Shown here one piece after another: positions 1-7,787 of a DNA stretch of 64,000 nucleotides. Source of the stretch: Croceimicrobium sp965656185 (lineage in GTDB: Bacteria > Bacteroidota > Bacteroidia > Flavobacteriales > Schleiferiaceae); NCBI GenBank assembly GCA_965656185.1, contig CBFHJH010000001.1, positions 372,001 through 436,000 of the forward strand, given 5' to 3'. The translations under genes and the position numbers were made by a program. Within the stretch, counting starts at the first letter, position 1. The number at the start of each line of letters is the position of its first letter. The notes under the pieces are model-generated. The model ran no database searches. It worked only from the letters and a program-made list of their open reading frames with translations, and was not told the origin of the DNA.

Positions 1-649
1 TCTCACTCTTCTCCAAATTGATTTGAACCGTTGTTGCTAAGGACTTAATGGTCTTTTGAGGCTCTAAGGCCTTCAAGAGGGTTAAGTTGCTGGCAGACTG
101 TCCTTTGCCGGCACTGGATAGAAAGATCAAACTAGCTTGATTGTAATGGGCCCTATCAATCATTTTCCGGCCAATGTCAAAAGCTTGATGCAGCTCTACA
201 TCGGTCATGGCTGGATATAGGCTATAGCTTTCGGTTCCAGGCTTTACCTTACAGCTAATTAGTTTGCTGCTATGGTTTAACCAGTAATTGAAATTAGATT
301 CAAAGGAATAAGTCAATCCGCAATCTACTAGAGTATGTCTTAAGCCTTGTTCTGGGTTTTGATCAATAATACTCTTAGAGTTCAAGCTCTCCAGAATACG
401 GTGTTCAAGGCTCTCTGCCTTTGGGCTTTGCAGTTCCTTCGCAATCCCGTGATCGCCTAAGAAAACGAAACTTTCGGCCTGTAATAGTTTAGGCCTAGCT
501 TTAGGGTCAAGCTGAGCTAGACGCTTAAATAGCGCTAAGTGTGCTTTGCTAAAGCCCGCACTGGATAGGCTTTCTAGTTTGTTTTGTAGCTTTTTGGGTA
601 GGCTAGCTAATGGATGTGCTTCAAAATTTCGATTACCTAAAAGCGACAT
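1..649 (-). CDS. cobT: Nicotinate-nucleotide-dimethylbenzimidazole phosphoribosyltransferase, C-terminal part cut by window edge
   Basis: CobT activates the lower ligand of cobalamin by transferring phosphoribose from nicotinate mononucleotide to 5,6-dimethylbenzimidazole in the cytoplasm. About 216 N-terminal residues are visible with no stop before base 1. The start is ATG at 649 (MSLLGNRNFEAHPL). Family landmarks are FVFLGDHGIAKE, matching the conserved DHG segment, and PAMTDVELHQAFDIG, matching the PAMT...A...G helix of CobT; the active-site half lies outside the window. The start overlaps the end of the upstream beta-propeller lipoprotein gene by 17 bases, so the two are probably translationally coupled. 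This implies that a cobalamin salvage cluster continues to the left. The identification rests on motifs and length, and I am fairly sure of it. Confidence 0.82.
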   Translation of the reverse strand, partial: MSLLGNRNFEAHPLASLPKKLQNKLESLSSAGFSKAHLALFKRLAQLDPKARPKLLQAESFVFLGDHGIAKELQSPKAESLEHRILESLNSKSIIDQNPEQGLRHTLVDCGLTYSFESNFNYWLNHSSKLISCKVKPGTESYSLYPAMTDVELHQAFDIGRKMIDRAHYNQASLIFLSSAGKGQSASNLTLLKALEPQKTIKSLATTVQINLEKSE

Positions 650-1736
650 CCCTTGGTTTCACGCCAATTCGCTGACTTCCTTTAAGATTGCCTACTGGAT
701 CAAAGATTTGTAGGTCACCGATCTCTTCGATATCATTCGGGGTTTTCAAGCCATATAGCTCTTGATCTACTTCATCGAAGGCCAAGTTATAGAAATTACC
801 TTCTACCATTGGGCTTTCACTTACTCTCCTAGCACTGGCTCCCATCGAGAAAATGTCACCAGTAGGGCTATTCCCGATGTAATACAGGGTATGGCCATTA
901 GGGTCATAGGTCAAGGCACGAGGTTTTAGTTGATTGTCGGTGAAGTAAAGAACCGTATCAGGAACGATGGCAAAGTTGCTGTCAATGGCCATACTCATGC
1001 TATCTAAATTGTATTTCCACAAGGAACCAATGCCGCTCAAGGCAGGATTGGCTGAGTTTAGATCGCCAGCGCAAAGCACATACATGTTGTTATCCCTGTC
1101 AACCACCATGCTATTGGGGTATCTACCTACGTTTAGCTTCGTTACTAAGGTGTCTTCGGTAGTTCTCATTATGGCAATGGTGCTATCCATAATGATTGGG
1201 TCGCCGGTAAAGCTAATGAAGGCAAGGTCTTCCCAAACCATTATATCGGTAGGGTTGGTACCATAGATCTGAATATCGCCCACTACATTTTCACTGCGTG
1301 GGTTAACGATGTAAATCCCTTCATTTTCGGCTGAAGTAATATAATATCTGTTAAAAGCAGTCTGAGCCACTTTATTGATTCTCAGTAAATTGTTGGTAGA
1401 ACCTTTTAGGGTGTAGTCGTTTAAATTAGCGTAAACGATCTTTTCCGAACCAGGTAAGACTATCGCTAAAAGGTTGTTCTCCCGATCGATCATAATATCA
1501 CTGAGCTGCTGACCCATCGGATTGATATTCGCCTTACGGAAAAGGTTATTCTCTACCTGTTGGTTGGTAATGCTGTAAGAAGCAATGCTGCTAATTCCAT
1601 TCGGTGATGTCCCTTCAATACCAATAATTGCTTGACGCGCCACCGGTGCGGGTTCCGTTGTTCCACCGCCATCATCATCGGGGGTACAGGCATTAAGACT
1701 AAGAAGGGCAGAAAGACCAAAAACTAACTTCTTCAT
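633..1736 (-). CDS. Surface lipoprotein with YncE/DUF5074-like beta-propeller, candidate BtuG-type cobalamin-binding protein
   Basis: The 367-residue product has a lipoprotein signal peptide with the lipidated cysteine at residue 17 (LSLNAC). An acidic TPDDDGGG stretch follows, resembling the lipoprotein export signals that send Bacteroidota lipoproteins to the cell surface. The rest contains repeated short beta-strand units of YVTN/YncE type, for example DIMIDRENNLLAIVLPG, SMVVDRDNNMYVLCAG and ALTYDPNGHTLYYIG, as expected for a seven-bladed propeller. In Bacteroides, BtuG is a surface propeller lipoprotein of similar size that captures vitamin B12 for BtuB. Here the gene overlaps cobT by 17 bases, which supports a B12 role, but no BtuB receptor gene is visible. 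The propeller class is fairly certain; the ligand is inferred from context. Confidence 0.72.
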   Translation of the reverse strand: MKKLVFGLSALLSLNACTPDDDGGGTTEPAPVARQAIIGIEGTSPNGISSIASYSITNQQVENNLFRKANINPMGQQLSDIMIDRENNLLAIVLPGSEKIVYANLNDYTLKGSTNNLLRINKVAQTAFNRYYITSAENEGIYIVNPRSENVVGDIQIYGTNPTDIMVWEDLAFISFTGDPIIMDSTIAIMRTTEDTLVTKLNVGRYPNSMVVDRDNNMYVLCAGDLNSANPALSGIGSLWKYNLDSMSMAIDSNFAIVPDTVLYFTDNQLKPRALTYDPNGHTLYYIGNSPTGDIFSMGASARRVSESPMVEGNFYNLAFDEVDQELYGLKTPNDIEEIGDLQIFDPVGNLKGSQRIGVKPRDVAFR

Positions 1737-1757
1737 TGCTATAGAGTATTATCCGGT

Positions 1758-1787
1758 TAAAAATACATGAAAGCCTGCATATAGCAA
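1758..1787 (-). promoter_or_regulatory. Candidate Bacteroidota promoter for the BtuG-like/cobT genes
   Basis: On the minus strand a TTG (1785-1787) lies 19 bases upstream of TATTTTTA (1758-1765), one mismatch from the -7 consensus TAnnTTTG. It occupies the 66-base gap after recN, so the lipoprotein and cobT can be transcribed independently of the recN operon. The gap is too short for a full cobalamin riboswitch, and none is recognisable. Confidence 0.38.
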
Positions 1788-1802
1788 GGATTCCTTAAAA
1801 AA

Positions 1803-3458
1803 TTACGCCTTTAGCAAGGCGCGAGCATTGGCCAAGGCTTCGGCACTTGGATCGTCTCCACTTAATAGACGCGCAATTTCTTCTTCCCGTTGGAATGGGC
1901 TTAGAGCTTTAATAGTAGTTCGGGTTTGCCCCTCCTCTGCCCTTTTCTCTACCTTGTAATGCTGTTCCGCCTTTGAAGCGATTTGAGCCAGGTGACTGAT
2001 GCTGATAACCTGCATTTGTTGCCCCATGTTTTTTAAGATCTTGGCGATCTTCAAGGCCGTTTCACCACTCACCCCGGTGTCTATTTCGTCGAATATTATA
2101 GTTGGTAGACTCTTAGATTTCGACAACATTGCTTTTAAAGCTAACATCACTCTTGATAATTCGCCCCCCGAGGCCACTTTATTAAGCGCTTGCAAAGGCA
2201 TTCCTGGGTTGGCCGAAAAGAAAAAACTTAGTTTATCCTTGCCGTTTTCGCGGTAATCGGCATAGGGTTCAATCTGAATGTCGAATTGCGCCGCGCTAAG
2301 ATTTAAATCAGCCAGCATGTTTTGCATTGCTTTCAGCAACTCAGGAATAATCTTCTGCCGGGAGGCGGTTAATGCCTTCGCCCTAAGCTTAAGTTCCTCT
2401 TCTGCTAATAAAATCTGCTCTCGAATCGACTTGATCGTTAGATCACGCTCTTCTGCTCTCAAGATCTTGCTTTCGATCTCAGTGCCTTTGGCGATCAATT
2501 CTTCTAGATTTTCAACGCTGTGTTTCTTTTGTAGCTGTATGATAAGACTTAAGCGAGCGTCGGCATTTTCCTTTTCAGTTGGATTAAAATTAGTATCGCT
2601 AGCAAAGCTTTCCAGCTCTTGTCTAAGGTCCTCGAACTCTATTTGTAAACTACTCGCCCTTTCGGATAGTTTTTCGAGTGCTGGGTCGAAGCCAGCAATG
2701 GCTTGAAGATTTAATTGCAGTTTACGTAGGGCTTCACTTAGTCCATTAGGCTCTAAATCAGCGAGCTGAAGAGACTCTTGCACTTTTTCCTCGATCGTAC
2801 CAGCATTTTCTAAAAGATCTAATTTATGCTCTAGCTCTTCTTGTTCTCCTGGTACCAATTTGGCCTGGCTGATCTCTTCAAATAGGAACTGCAAATAATC
2901 TCGGTCTCCGCCCTCTTCATTTTGCTCCGCTTCCAATTCAACAAGCTTGGACTTTAAATCTTTCCAGCCGTGGTAGCTCTTTTGGTAGTCATCGATCTTA
3001 GCTTGGTATTTTCCAAAACTATCGATGAGCTCTAATTGGAAGCTGGAATCATTAAGTAGTAAAGTGTCGTGCTGACTGTGAATATCGATTAGATGCTTCG
3101 CTAATTCACTGAGTTGTTCCAGCCTTACCGGACTGTCATTTACGAAAGCCCTTGACTTTCCGCTGGCTAAGATCTCTCTTCGGATAATGGTGTGTTCTTC
3201 GAAATCAAGCTCTAAGTTTTCAAAGAGGGTTTTGAAGCGTTTTGAAGAAAGATTGAAATCTCCTTCTATTACACATTTTTGATCCTTATCACGTAATGCT
3301 TTTAGGTCCGCCCGCTGACCCAATAGATGGCCCAAGGCCCCTAAGAGTATCGATTTACCCGCTCCCGTTTCACCGGTGATAACGCTAAACCCTGGTTCTA
3401 TCTCTAGGTTTAGCTTCTCAATGAGTGCAAAGTTTTTGACCTTTAATTCTTGCAGCAT
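1803..3458 (-). CDS. recN: DNA repair protein RecN
   Basis: RecN is a cytoplasmic SMC-like ATPase that acts on broken DNA ends in recombinational double-strand-break repair. The 551-residue protein has the family length. It opens with the ATPase head and a Walker A at residues 29-36 (GETGAGKS). A long glutamate/lysine-rich central coiled coil follows at roughly residues 150-370. It closes with the second ATPase half: signature ASGGELSRVMLALK, Walker B TIIFDEIDTGVSG and an H-loop region with SHLAQIA. The ATG at 3458 gives the standard N-terminus MLQELKVKNFALIE. It is the last gene of the bamD-rpoZ-coaBC-PorD-like-recN run and starts 9 bases after the preceding gene. The assignment is essentially certain. 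Confidence 0.97.
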   Translation of the reverse strand: MLQELKVKNFALIEKLNLEIEPGFSVITGETGAGKSILLGALGHLLGQRADLKALRDKDQKCVIEGDFNLSSKRFKTLFENLELDFEEHTIIRREILASGKSRAFVNDSPVRLEQLSELAKHLIDIHSQHDTLLLNDSSFQLELIDSFGKYQAKIDDYQKSYHGWKDLKSKLVELEAEQNEEGGDRDYLQFLFEEISQAKLVPGEQEELEHKLDLLENAGTIEEKVQESLQLADLEPNGLSEALRKLQLNLQAIAGFDPALEKLSERASSLQIEFEDLRQELESFASDTNFNPTEKENADARLSLIIQLQKKHSVENLEELIAKGTEIESKILRAEERDLTIKSIREQILLAEEELKLRAKALTASRQKIIPELLKAMQNMLADLNLSAAQFDIQIEPYADYRENGKDKLSFFFSANPGMPLQALNKVASGGELSRVMLALKAMLSKSKSLPTIIFDEIDTGVSGETALKIAKILKNMGQQMQVISISHLAQIASKAEQHYKVEKRAEEGQTRTTIKALSPFQREEEIARLLSGDDPSAEALANARALLKA

Positions 3459-3467
3459 AGCGCAAAT

Positions 3468-4370
3468 TTAGCCTTTTCCCATTCCCTGATAGGAGTTTGC
3501 ATTATTAGGGTCCAGTTCCACTAAAACTTCTTTGAGATCCGCCAAGGGAATGGGGGCTCCGCCGTCAAATATCTTAACGATCTCCGCTTGTTTTGCGTCA
3601 AACCAAATTTGCATTAGAAAGCTATTCCTACGCTGATCGTTCACCTTTTTTAGGCTGAGGAGAGCTTCCTTGATGTTTAATTTAGCGGTACGAACCTGGC
3701 TTCCATTATTCATCAGGTCTAAACCTTGGCGGTGATAAGTATAAAGGCCAGTGCGAAAATTATCAAATGCGGGACTCATAAGGTTATCGATCAGCCAAAA
3801 GCGGTTTTTATTACTTCCGCCAAAGCTATTCCAACCTGGATTATTACTAGTGGCAGCGGCTCCTACAATGCTCTGCGCTTCGCTGTAGTACTCCGTTCCA
3901 CTCATTGGGGCGTAAGTGTCATGGTCTAAGCCAATAATTACGTAGGCGTAATAAGCTAGAATACTGGTTAGGTTAGAGATATAGGTATTTGGAGCGAAGT
4001 CCAAACGGTCAAATTCAAGGTATTCGAATACTACGTCATTGTCTCGATGCACCAATACTGGCGAATTGTATTCAGATTTGTAAACCGGCCGGCTGTAAAA
4101 CACCTGTAAGTTTCCATTAAAGGAATTGTTATTGCGTTCGGTGATCGTTAATACGAATTGGCATTGGATACGTTCCTCGATCTTGTAGTTCTCCTTAGTC
4201 CATTTACGGTTATTGAGAAACTCCCGCATAGCCGTTTCTAAAGTGGTAAATACCTGCTTATTTGTGGCTTGTATATTTGGGGTGAGAACTTGTACTTGAG
4301 CATTAAGTTCTTGGCTATAGCTCTGGAAGCTAAGCAGAGTGATGCTCAATAAGCATATCCAATATTTCAT
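3468..4370 (-). CDS. DUF4835 family secreted protein (labelled type IX secretion protein PorD in some annotations)
   Basis: This 300-residue protein has a clear signal peptide (MKYWICLLSITLLSFQSYSQ) and no other membrane segment, so it should be periplasmic or outer-membrane associated. The mature part matches DUF4835: ELNAQVQVLTPNIQATNKQVF at the front, then QCQFVLTITER and the aromatic block YYAYVIIGLDHDTYAPMSG. The family is almost confined to Bacteroidota, and some pipelines name it PorD of the type IX secretion system; I cannot verify that role from sequence. Its first 41 bases overlap the end of coaBC in another frame, and recN follows after 9 bases. The coaBC-DUF4835-recN order is a familiar flavobacterial arrangement. 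The family call is strong; the function is uncertain. Confidence 0.85.
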   Translation of the reverse strand: MKYWICLLSITLLSFQSYSQELNAQVQVLTPNIQATNKQVFTTLETAMREFLNNRKWTKENYKIEERIQCQFVLTITERNNNSFNGNLQVFYSRPVYKSEYNSPVLVHRDNDVVFEYLEFDRLDFAPNTYISNLTSILAYYAYVIIGLDHDTYAPMSGTEYYSEAQSIVGAAATSNNPGWNSFGGSNKNRFWLIDNLMSPAFDNFRTGLYTYHRQGLDLMNNGSQVRTAKLNIKEALLSLKKVNDQRRNSFLMQIWFDAKQAEIVKIFDGGAPIPLADLKEVLVELDPNNANSYQGMGKG

Positions 4371-5541
4371 GGGCTAATTCCTTCTTACTTTTAAGGCCTA
4401 AGGCAATTTCTTGTCCTTGGCGACTAATCATCAAAACTTCGTTGGTATCATGACCGAAACCTCTTTCTGTTCGATCGGCCTGGTTTAAAACGATCCAATC
4501 ACAGTTTTTCTTATCCAGTTTCTTACGAGCATTGGCTTTTGCGTTTTCGGTTTCTAAGGCAAAGCCGACCACCAGCTGCTCAGTTTGCTTTAAGCTACCT
4601 AAATTTTTAAGGATATCCGGGTTTTCGACTAAATCTAAACTCAGGCTCTCGCCAGATTTCTTCATTTTTTGATCGGCCACATTTGCAGGCCTGTAGTCGG
4701 ATACGGCCGCACTTAGAATGGCCCAATCCGCTTGTTCAAAACTGGATTTAGTGGCTTCGAACATTTCTTGGGTGTTTTCAATCCTCTCTAACTCGATGTT
4801 ACTATGCTGTGGACTTAAAGCACTAGGCCCTAAGATCAATTTTACCGAAGCTCCTTTGGAGGCAGCTGCCTCGGCCAAGGCAATACCCATTTTACCACTG
4901 GAGCGATTCCCGATAAAGCGAACCGGGTCTATGGCTTCATAGGTAGGGCCAGCGTTAATGAGAATTCTTTTCCCAGCAAGTGGTGCTTGAGCGCGCAGGC
5001 TTTCCTCTACCGCAGTTAGGATAGTTTCGGGCTCGGCCATTCTACCTTCCCCTTCTAAACCGCTCGCTAATTCGCCTTTTTCGGCAGGGATCAAATGGTG
5101 ACCAAAGGATTGTAATTTCTCGATATTCTCTCTAGTAGCAGGGTGTTTATACATATCGAGGTCCATCGCAGGAGCGAAATAAAGAGGGCACTTTAAGGAA
5201 AGGTAAACCGCCATCAGGAAATTATTGCTCTGGCCATGGGCGATCTTGGCCAGAGTATTGGCCGTTAGCGGTGCCAAAATCATCAAGTCGGCCCACAGTG
5301 CTAGCTCAACATGATTGTTCCAAACTCCTTCTTCCTTTGAGACCTCCTCGATATACTCCCAGTGAACCGGGTTTTTACTAAGGGTGGCAAGACTTAGAGG
5401 GGTAACGAACTCCCGGGCAGCGGGGCTTAAAACAACACGTACCTCGGCCCCTGCTTTTTTAAGCAAGCGCACGAGGTACGTTGTTTTATAGGCGGCAATA
5501 CCACCAGTTACACCCAGTAGTACCTTTTTCCCGCTTAGCAT
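4330..5541 (-). CDS. coaBC: Bifunctional phosphopantothenoylcysteine decarboxylase / phosphopantothenate-cysteine ligase
   Basis: CoaBC carries out two consecutive cytoplasmic steps of coenzyme A synthesis: ligation of cysteine to 4'-phosphopantothenate and decarboxylation of the product. The 403 residues have both halves. The N-terminal flavoprotein CoaC domain (about 1-180) shows GGIAAYKT, HVELALWADLMILAPLTANT and a PAMDLDMY loop, where many other phyla have PAMN. The C-terminal CoaB domain (about 190-403) shows AGPTYEAIDPVRFIGNRSSGKMG, AVSDYRP and KMKKSGESL. The start ATG at 5541 lies 2 bases after rpoZ ends. Its 3' end overlaps the PorD-like gene by 41 bases, an unusually long overlap for an operon joint. 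Identity is certain. Confidence 0.97.
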   Translation of the reverse strand: MLSGKKVLLGVTGGIAAYKTTYLVRLLKKAGAEVRVVLSPAAREFVTPLSLATLSKNPVHWEYIEEVSKEEGVWNNHVELALWADLMILAPLTANTLAKIAHGQSNNFLMAVYLSLKCPLYFAPAMDLDMYKHPATRENIEKLQSFGHHLIPAEKGELASGLEGEGRMAEPETILTAVEESLRAQAPLAGKRILINAGPTYEAIDPVRFIGNRSSGKMGIALAEAAASKGASVKLILGPSALSPQHSNIELERIENTQEMFEATKSSFEQADWAILSAAVSDYRPANVADQKMKKSGESLSLDLVENPDILKNLGSLKQTEQLVVGFALETENAKANARKKLDKKNCDWIVLNQADRTERGFGHDTNEVLMISRQGQEIALGLKSKKELAHEILDMLIEHHSA

Positions 5542-5543
5542 TG

Positions 5544-5876
5544 TTAGTCTTCGTCTTTACTATCGCTAGGGCGACGGAAGTAGATCTGTTCGTCGTTCCA
5601 TTCTTTTGCTGCGATAGAATGAGGTTTTGGTAAACTTTCGTAGTAGCGTGAAACTTCAATCTGCTCCTTGTTTTCAAAGATCTCTTCTAAAGAGTCGTTG
5701 TTGGTAGCAAATTCATCCAATTTTTCGTGTAGCTCTACCTTCATATCCTCCGCAATCTGGTCGGCGCGCTTAGATAAAATGGCCAAGGCTTCATAGATGT
5801 TACCAGTAGGACGATCGATATCGTTATGATCGCGGGTAACCGTGTTTCTTGGGGCCTCTACTTTTTTGAAGTCCAT
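5544..5876 (-). CDS. rpoZ: RNA polymerase omega subunit (Bacteroidota type)
   Basis: Omega assists folding and assembly of beta' in RNA polymerase. The product has 110 residues, the usual size in Bacteroidota. It contains NIYEALAILSKRADQIAEDMK, which corresponds to the conserved omega helix that contacts beta', and ends in the charged tail RRPSDSKDED. The start ATG at 5876 is 10 bases after the end of bamD, and coaBC begins 2 bases after its stop. The bamD-rpoZ-coaBC order supports the call, since short omega proteins are otherwise easy to miss. The protein is all-soluble with no signal peptide. Confidence 0.92.
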   Translation of the reverse strand: MDFKKVEAPRNTVTRDHNDIDRPTGNIYEALAILSKRADQIAEDMKVELHEKLDEFATNNDSLEEIFENKEQIEVSRYYESLPKPHSIAAKEWNDEQIYFRRPSDSKDED

Positions 5877-5886
5877 ATAATAGTGA

Positions 5887-6696
5887 TTAGGATTGAATTT
5901 TTAAGTTACTGATACGAACGTCGATTTCCTGAAAAAGCTTGAGGAGCTTCTCGGCTCTCGGGTTATCGGGAAAGTCATTCATATATTCTTTATATGCAGT
6001 ACGGCTTTCAATGTAGCGCTGCAATTGCTTTTCGGCAATACTTTTTTCGGCTAAACGGAAAGCGGCTACCGCCTTGAAGTACATTGCATCTTCTCTAAAC
6101 TCCGTATCTGGATAGTCGTCGAGTACATTATCGTAAGCTACCACAGCCGATTGATAATATTCCATGTTATAATACAAATTGGCGCGTTCGAAAGACTTAC
6201 GCTCCAATTTTGCTCTTAATTCCTCTATTAACTCATTAGCGCTTAATAGCTTATCGCTATTTGGGTACAAGTTTGCAAAGAGTTGTAGGTCATTGATCGC
6301 CTTCATGGTGTAGTCCTGGTCCAGACTGTAATTAGGTGATTCCAAATAATGGCAATAACCTACCATGTAATAAGCAAGTTCTGTTTTTGGATGATTTGGG
6401 AAGGTTTTGGCGAAGTTTTTAAAGTGGTAGGCGGATAAGATAAAATCCTTAAGCTCGTAACTACACATGGCGTAGTAATAATAGACATCCGCGGCCTTAT
6501 CAGTACCTCTGTAAAGAACCAAGAGCTCATCAAATAATTGATATGCTTTCTGATATTCAGCCTCTTCGTAATACTCTACCGCCTTCTCGTATTTAAAATC
6601 TACATTGGGATTTTTCAATACTTTTTGGAATTCATTACAAGATCCCAGTAAAAAGATCGCGATGAAACTTAAGATTATGTACGCTTTTTTCCTCAT
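5887..6696 (-). CDS. bamD: Outer membrane protein assembly factor BamD
   Basis: BamD is a periplasm-facing outer-membrane lipoprotein that works with BamA to insert beta-barrel proteins. The 269-residue product has a lipobox (IFLLGSC, cysteine 20) and then tandem TPR-like helices, such as AVEYYEEAEYQKAYQLFDELL, a YYYAMCSYELKDFILSAYHF segment and NLYYNMEYYQSAVVAYDNVL. The NYSLDQDYTMKAINDLQLF segment corresponds to the conserved D-Q-x-x-T-x-x-A region of the family. It is the first gene of the five-gene minus-strand run towards recN, with a good -7 element immediately upstream. Identity is secure. Confidence 0.94.
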   Translation of the reverse strand: MRKKAYIILSFIAIFLLGSCNEFQKVLKNPNVDFKYEKAVEYYEEAEYQKAYQLFDELLVLYRGTDKAADVYYYYAMCSYELKDFILSAYHFKNFAKTFPNHPKTELAYYMVGYCHYLESPNYSLDQDYTMKAINDLQLFANLYPNSDKLLSANELIEELRAKLERKSFERANLYYNMEYYQSAVVAYDNVLDDYPDTEFREDAMYFKAVAAFRLAEKSIAEKQLQRYIESRTAYKEYMNDFPDNPRAEKLLKLFQEIDVRISNLKIQS

Positions 6697-6707
6697 AAAA
6701 CAGCTGG

Positions 6708-6715
6708 CAAAAGTA
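6708..6715 (-). promoter_or_regulatory. Bacteroidota -7 promoter element upstream of bamD
   Basis: TACTTTTG on the minus strand is a perfect TAnnTTTG -7 element. It ends 12 bases before the bamD ATG, giving an expected leader of only about 5-8 bases. The -33 region is weak (CTTTAGG rather than TTTG). It is the most likely transcription start for bamD-rpoZ-coaBC-PorD-like-recN. Confidence 0.5.
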
Positions 6716-6755
6716 CAATTTTCCTACTAATAAGCCTAAAGGCGCATTTGGATTA

Positions 6756-7787
6756 TTAACGAGGAATTGTTCTTAAGTCCATTTTTGCAATGAGCTCTTT
6801 ACGCAAGAAGAAACCAATATCCTTAATGACTTCAATATCAATTTCTTGATTACTGTAAACCCAATCTTGTAAAAGAGGCAATTGTTTAAGACCTAGCTTA
6901 GCTAATACCGGAACGCCTAAACCTTTTAGAGCCGCTGCATTGCAAGCTTGTTCGTATTGCCCTTTAATGGGAATTACCATTAATTTCTTCTTGAGATATA
7001 AGGCTTCGGCGGGAGTTTCAAATCCTGCTGAACATAAAACCCCCGCTGCCGAAGCTAGATCGATCATAAAACTAGGACCAGAGATGGGCTTGAATGTGCA
7101 ATTCCTTTTCTGATATTCAGTGTCACTTGACTTGCTGTATATTAACCATTTATGGTTACTCAACTTAGCTAATACTTCATATATTTCCTGATCGCCATAA
7201 GCTGGCAGATAGCACATATAATGCTCACCACTTTCTGGACTTAGATCCAATATTTCTTTTCGTAGAATGGGGCGATAAATCGCTTCGCCATATGATTTGA
7301 AATGCAAGCCAATTTGTTCATCGGAGGGAGCGTAATTGCGAAAGATCCATTCTGCCATTCGGTTTTTCCTTGGTGGTCTGGGAACTTCTAGACTTAGAAA
7401 GGCGGCTTGGTGGCCGAAGCCTATACAGGTAATTCCTTGTTGCTTTGCTGCCCAAGCAGAAACCGGTTCGAAGTCATTTATAACTAGATCGTAACCGCTT
7501 AGATCCAAAGAACGCACTTCTTGCCAAAAGCGATCTAATCTACTGCCAGTGAGGGTCTTTAGGTAATCCAATCCGCCCTGAGCATTGTACTTAAAGCTGA
7601 TTCCATTAAAGTGAAAATCAATTTTATGGGCTAATTTCAGTTGACGCTCCCGGCCACTGCAAAGCACCTCTACCCTAGCCCATTGCTTCAAATGTTTTAG
7701 AATTTCCTCAGCCCGGGAGGCATGACCATTACCCGTACCTTGAAAGGCGTATAAGACTTTTGGTTTAGGAGGCGATCCCTGGGTCAT
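6756..7787 (-). CDS. MJ1255/VC2487-like glycosyltransferase
   Basis: The 343-residue cytoplasmic protein has a GT-B type layout. Its first strand and loop read YAFQGTGNGHASRAEEILKHL, the glycine-rich nucleotide-sugar entry seen in MurG-like and MJ1255-family enzymes. The C-terminal half has AGFETPAEALYLKKKLMVIPI and QYEQACNAAAL, the donor-binding segment of that group. The donor and acceptor cannot be read from sequence. It starts inside the 3' end of the upstream LpxH-like phosphoesterase gene (23-base overlap), so the pair is co-translated. That context suggests a glycolipid or lipid A related envelope reaction, which is inference. No membrane segment or signal peptide is visible. Confidence 0.75.
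   Translation of the reverse strand: MTQGSPPKPKVLYAFQGTGNGHASRAEEILKHLKQWARVEVLCSGRERQLKLAHKIDFHFNGISFKYNAQGGLDYLKTLTGSRLDRFWQEVRSLDLSGYDLVINDFEPVSAWAAKQQGITCIGFGHQAAFLSLEVPRPPRKNRMAEWIFRNYAPSDEQIGLHFKSYGEAIYRPILRKEILDLSPESGEHYMCYLPAYGDQEIYEVLAKLSNHKWLIYSKSSDTEYQKRNCTFKPISGPSFMIDLASAAGVLCSAGFETPAEALYLKKKLMVIPIKGQYEQACNAAALKGLGVPVLAKLGLKQLPLLQDWVYSNQEIDIEVIKDIGFFLRKELIAKMDLRTIPR

Noticed and set aside
1737..1802. Possible cobalamin riboswitch upstream of the BtuG-like gene
   Set aside because: The 66-base gap is far shorter than a cobalamin riboswitch (about 200 bases) and shows no B12-box-like element.
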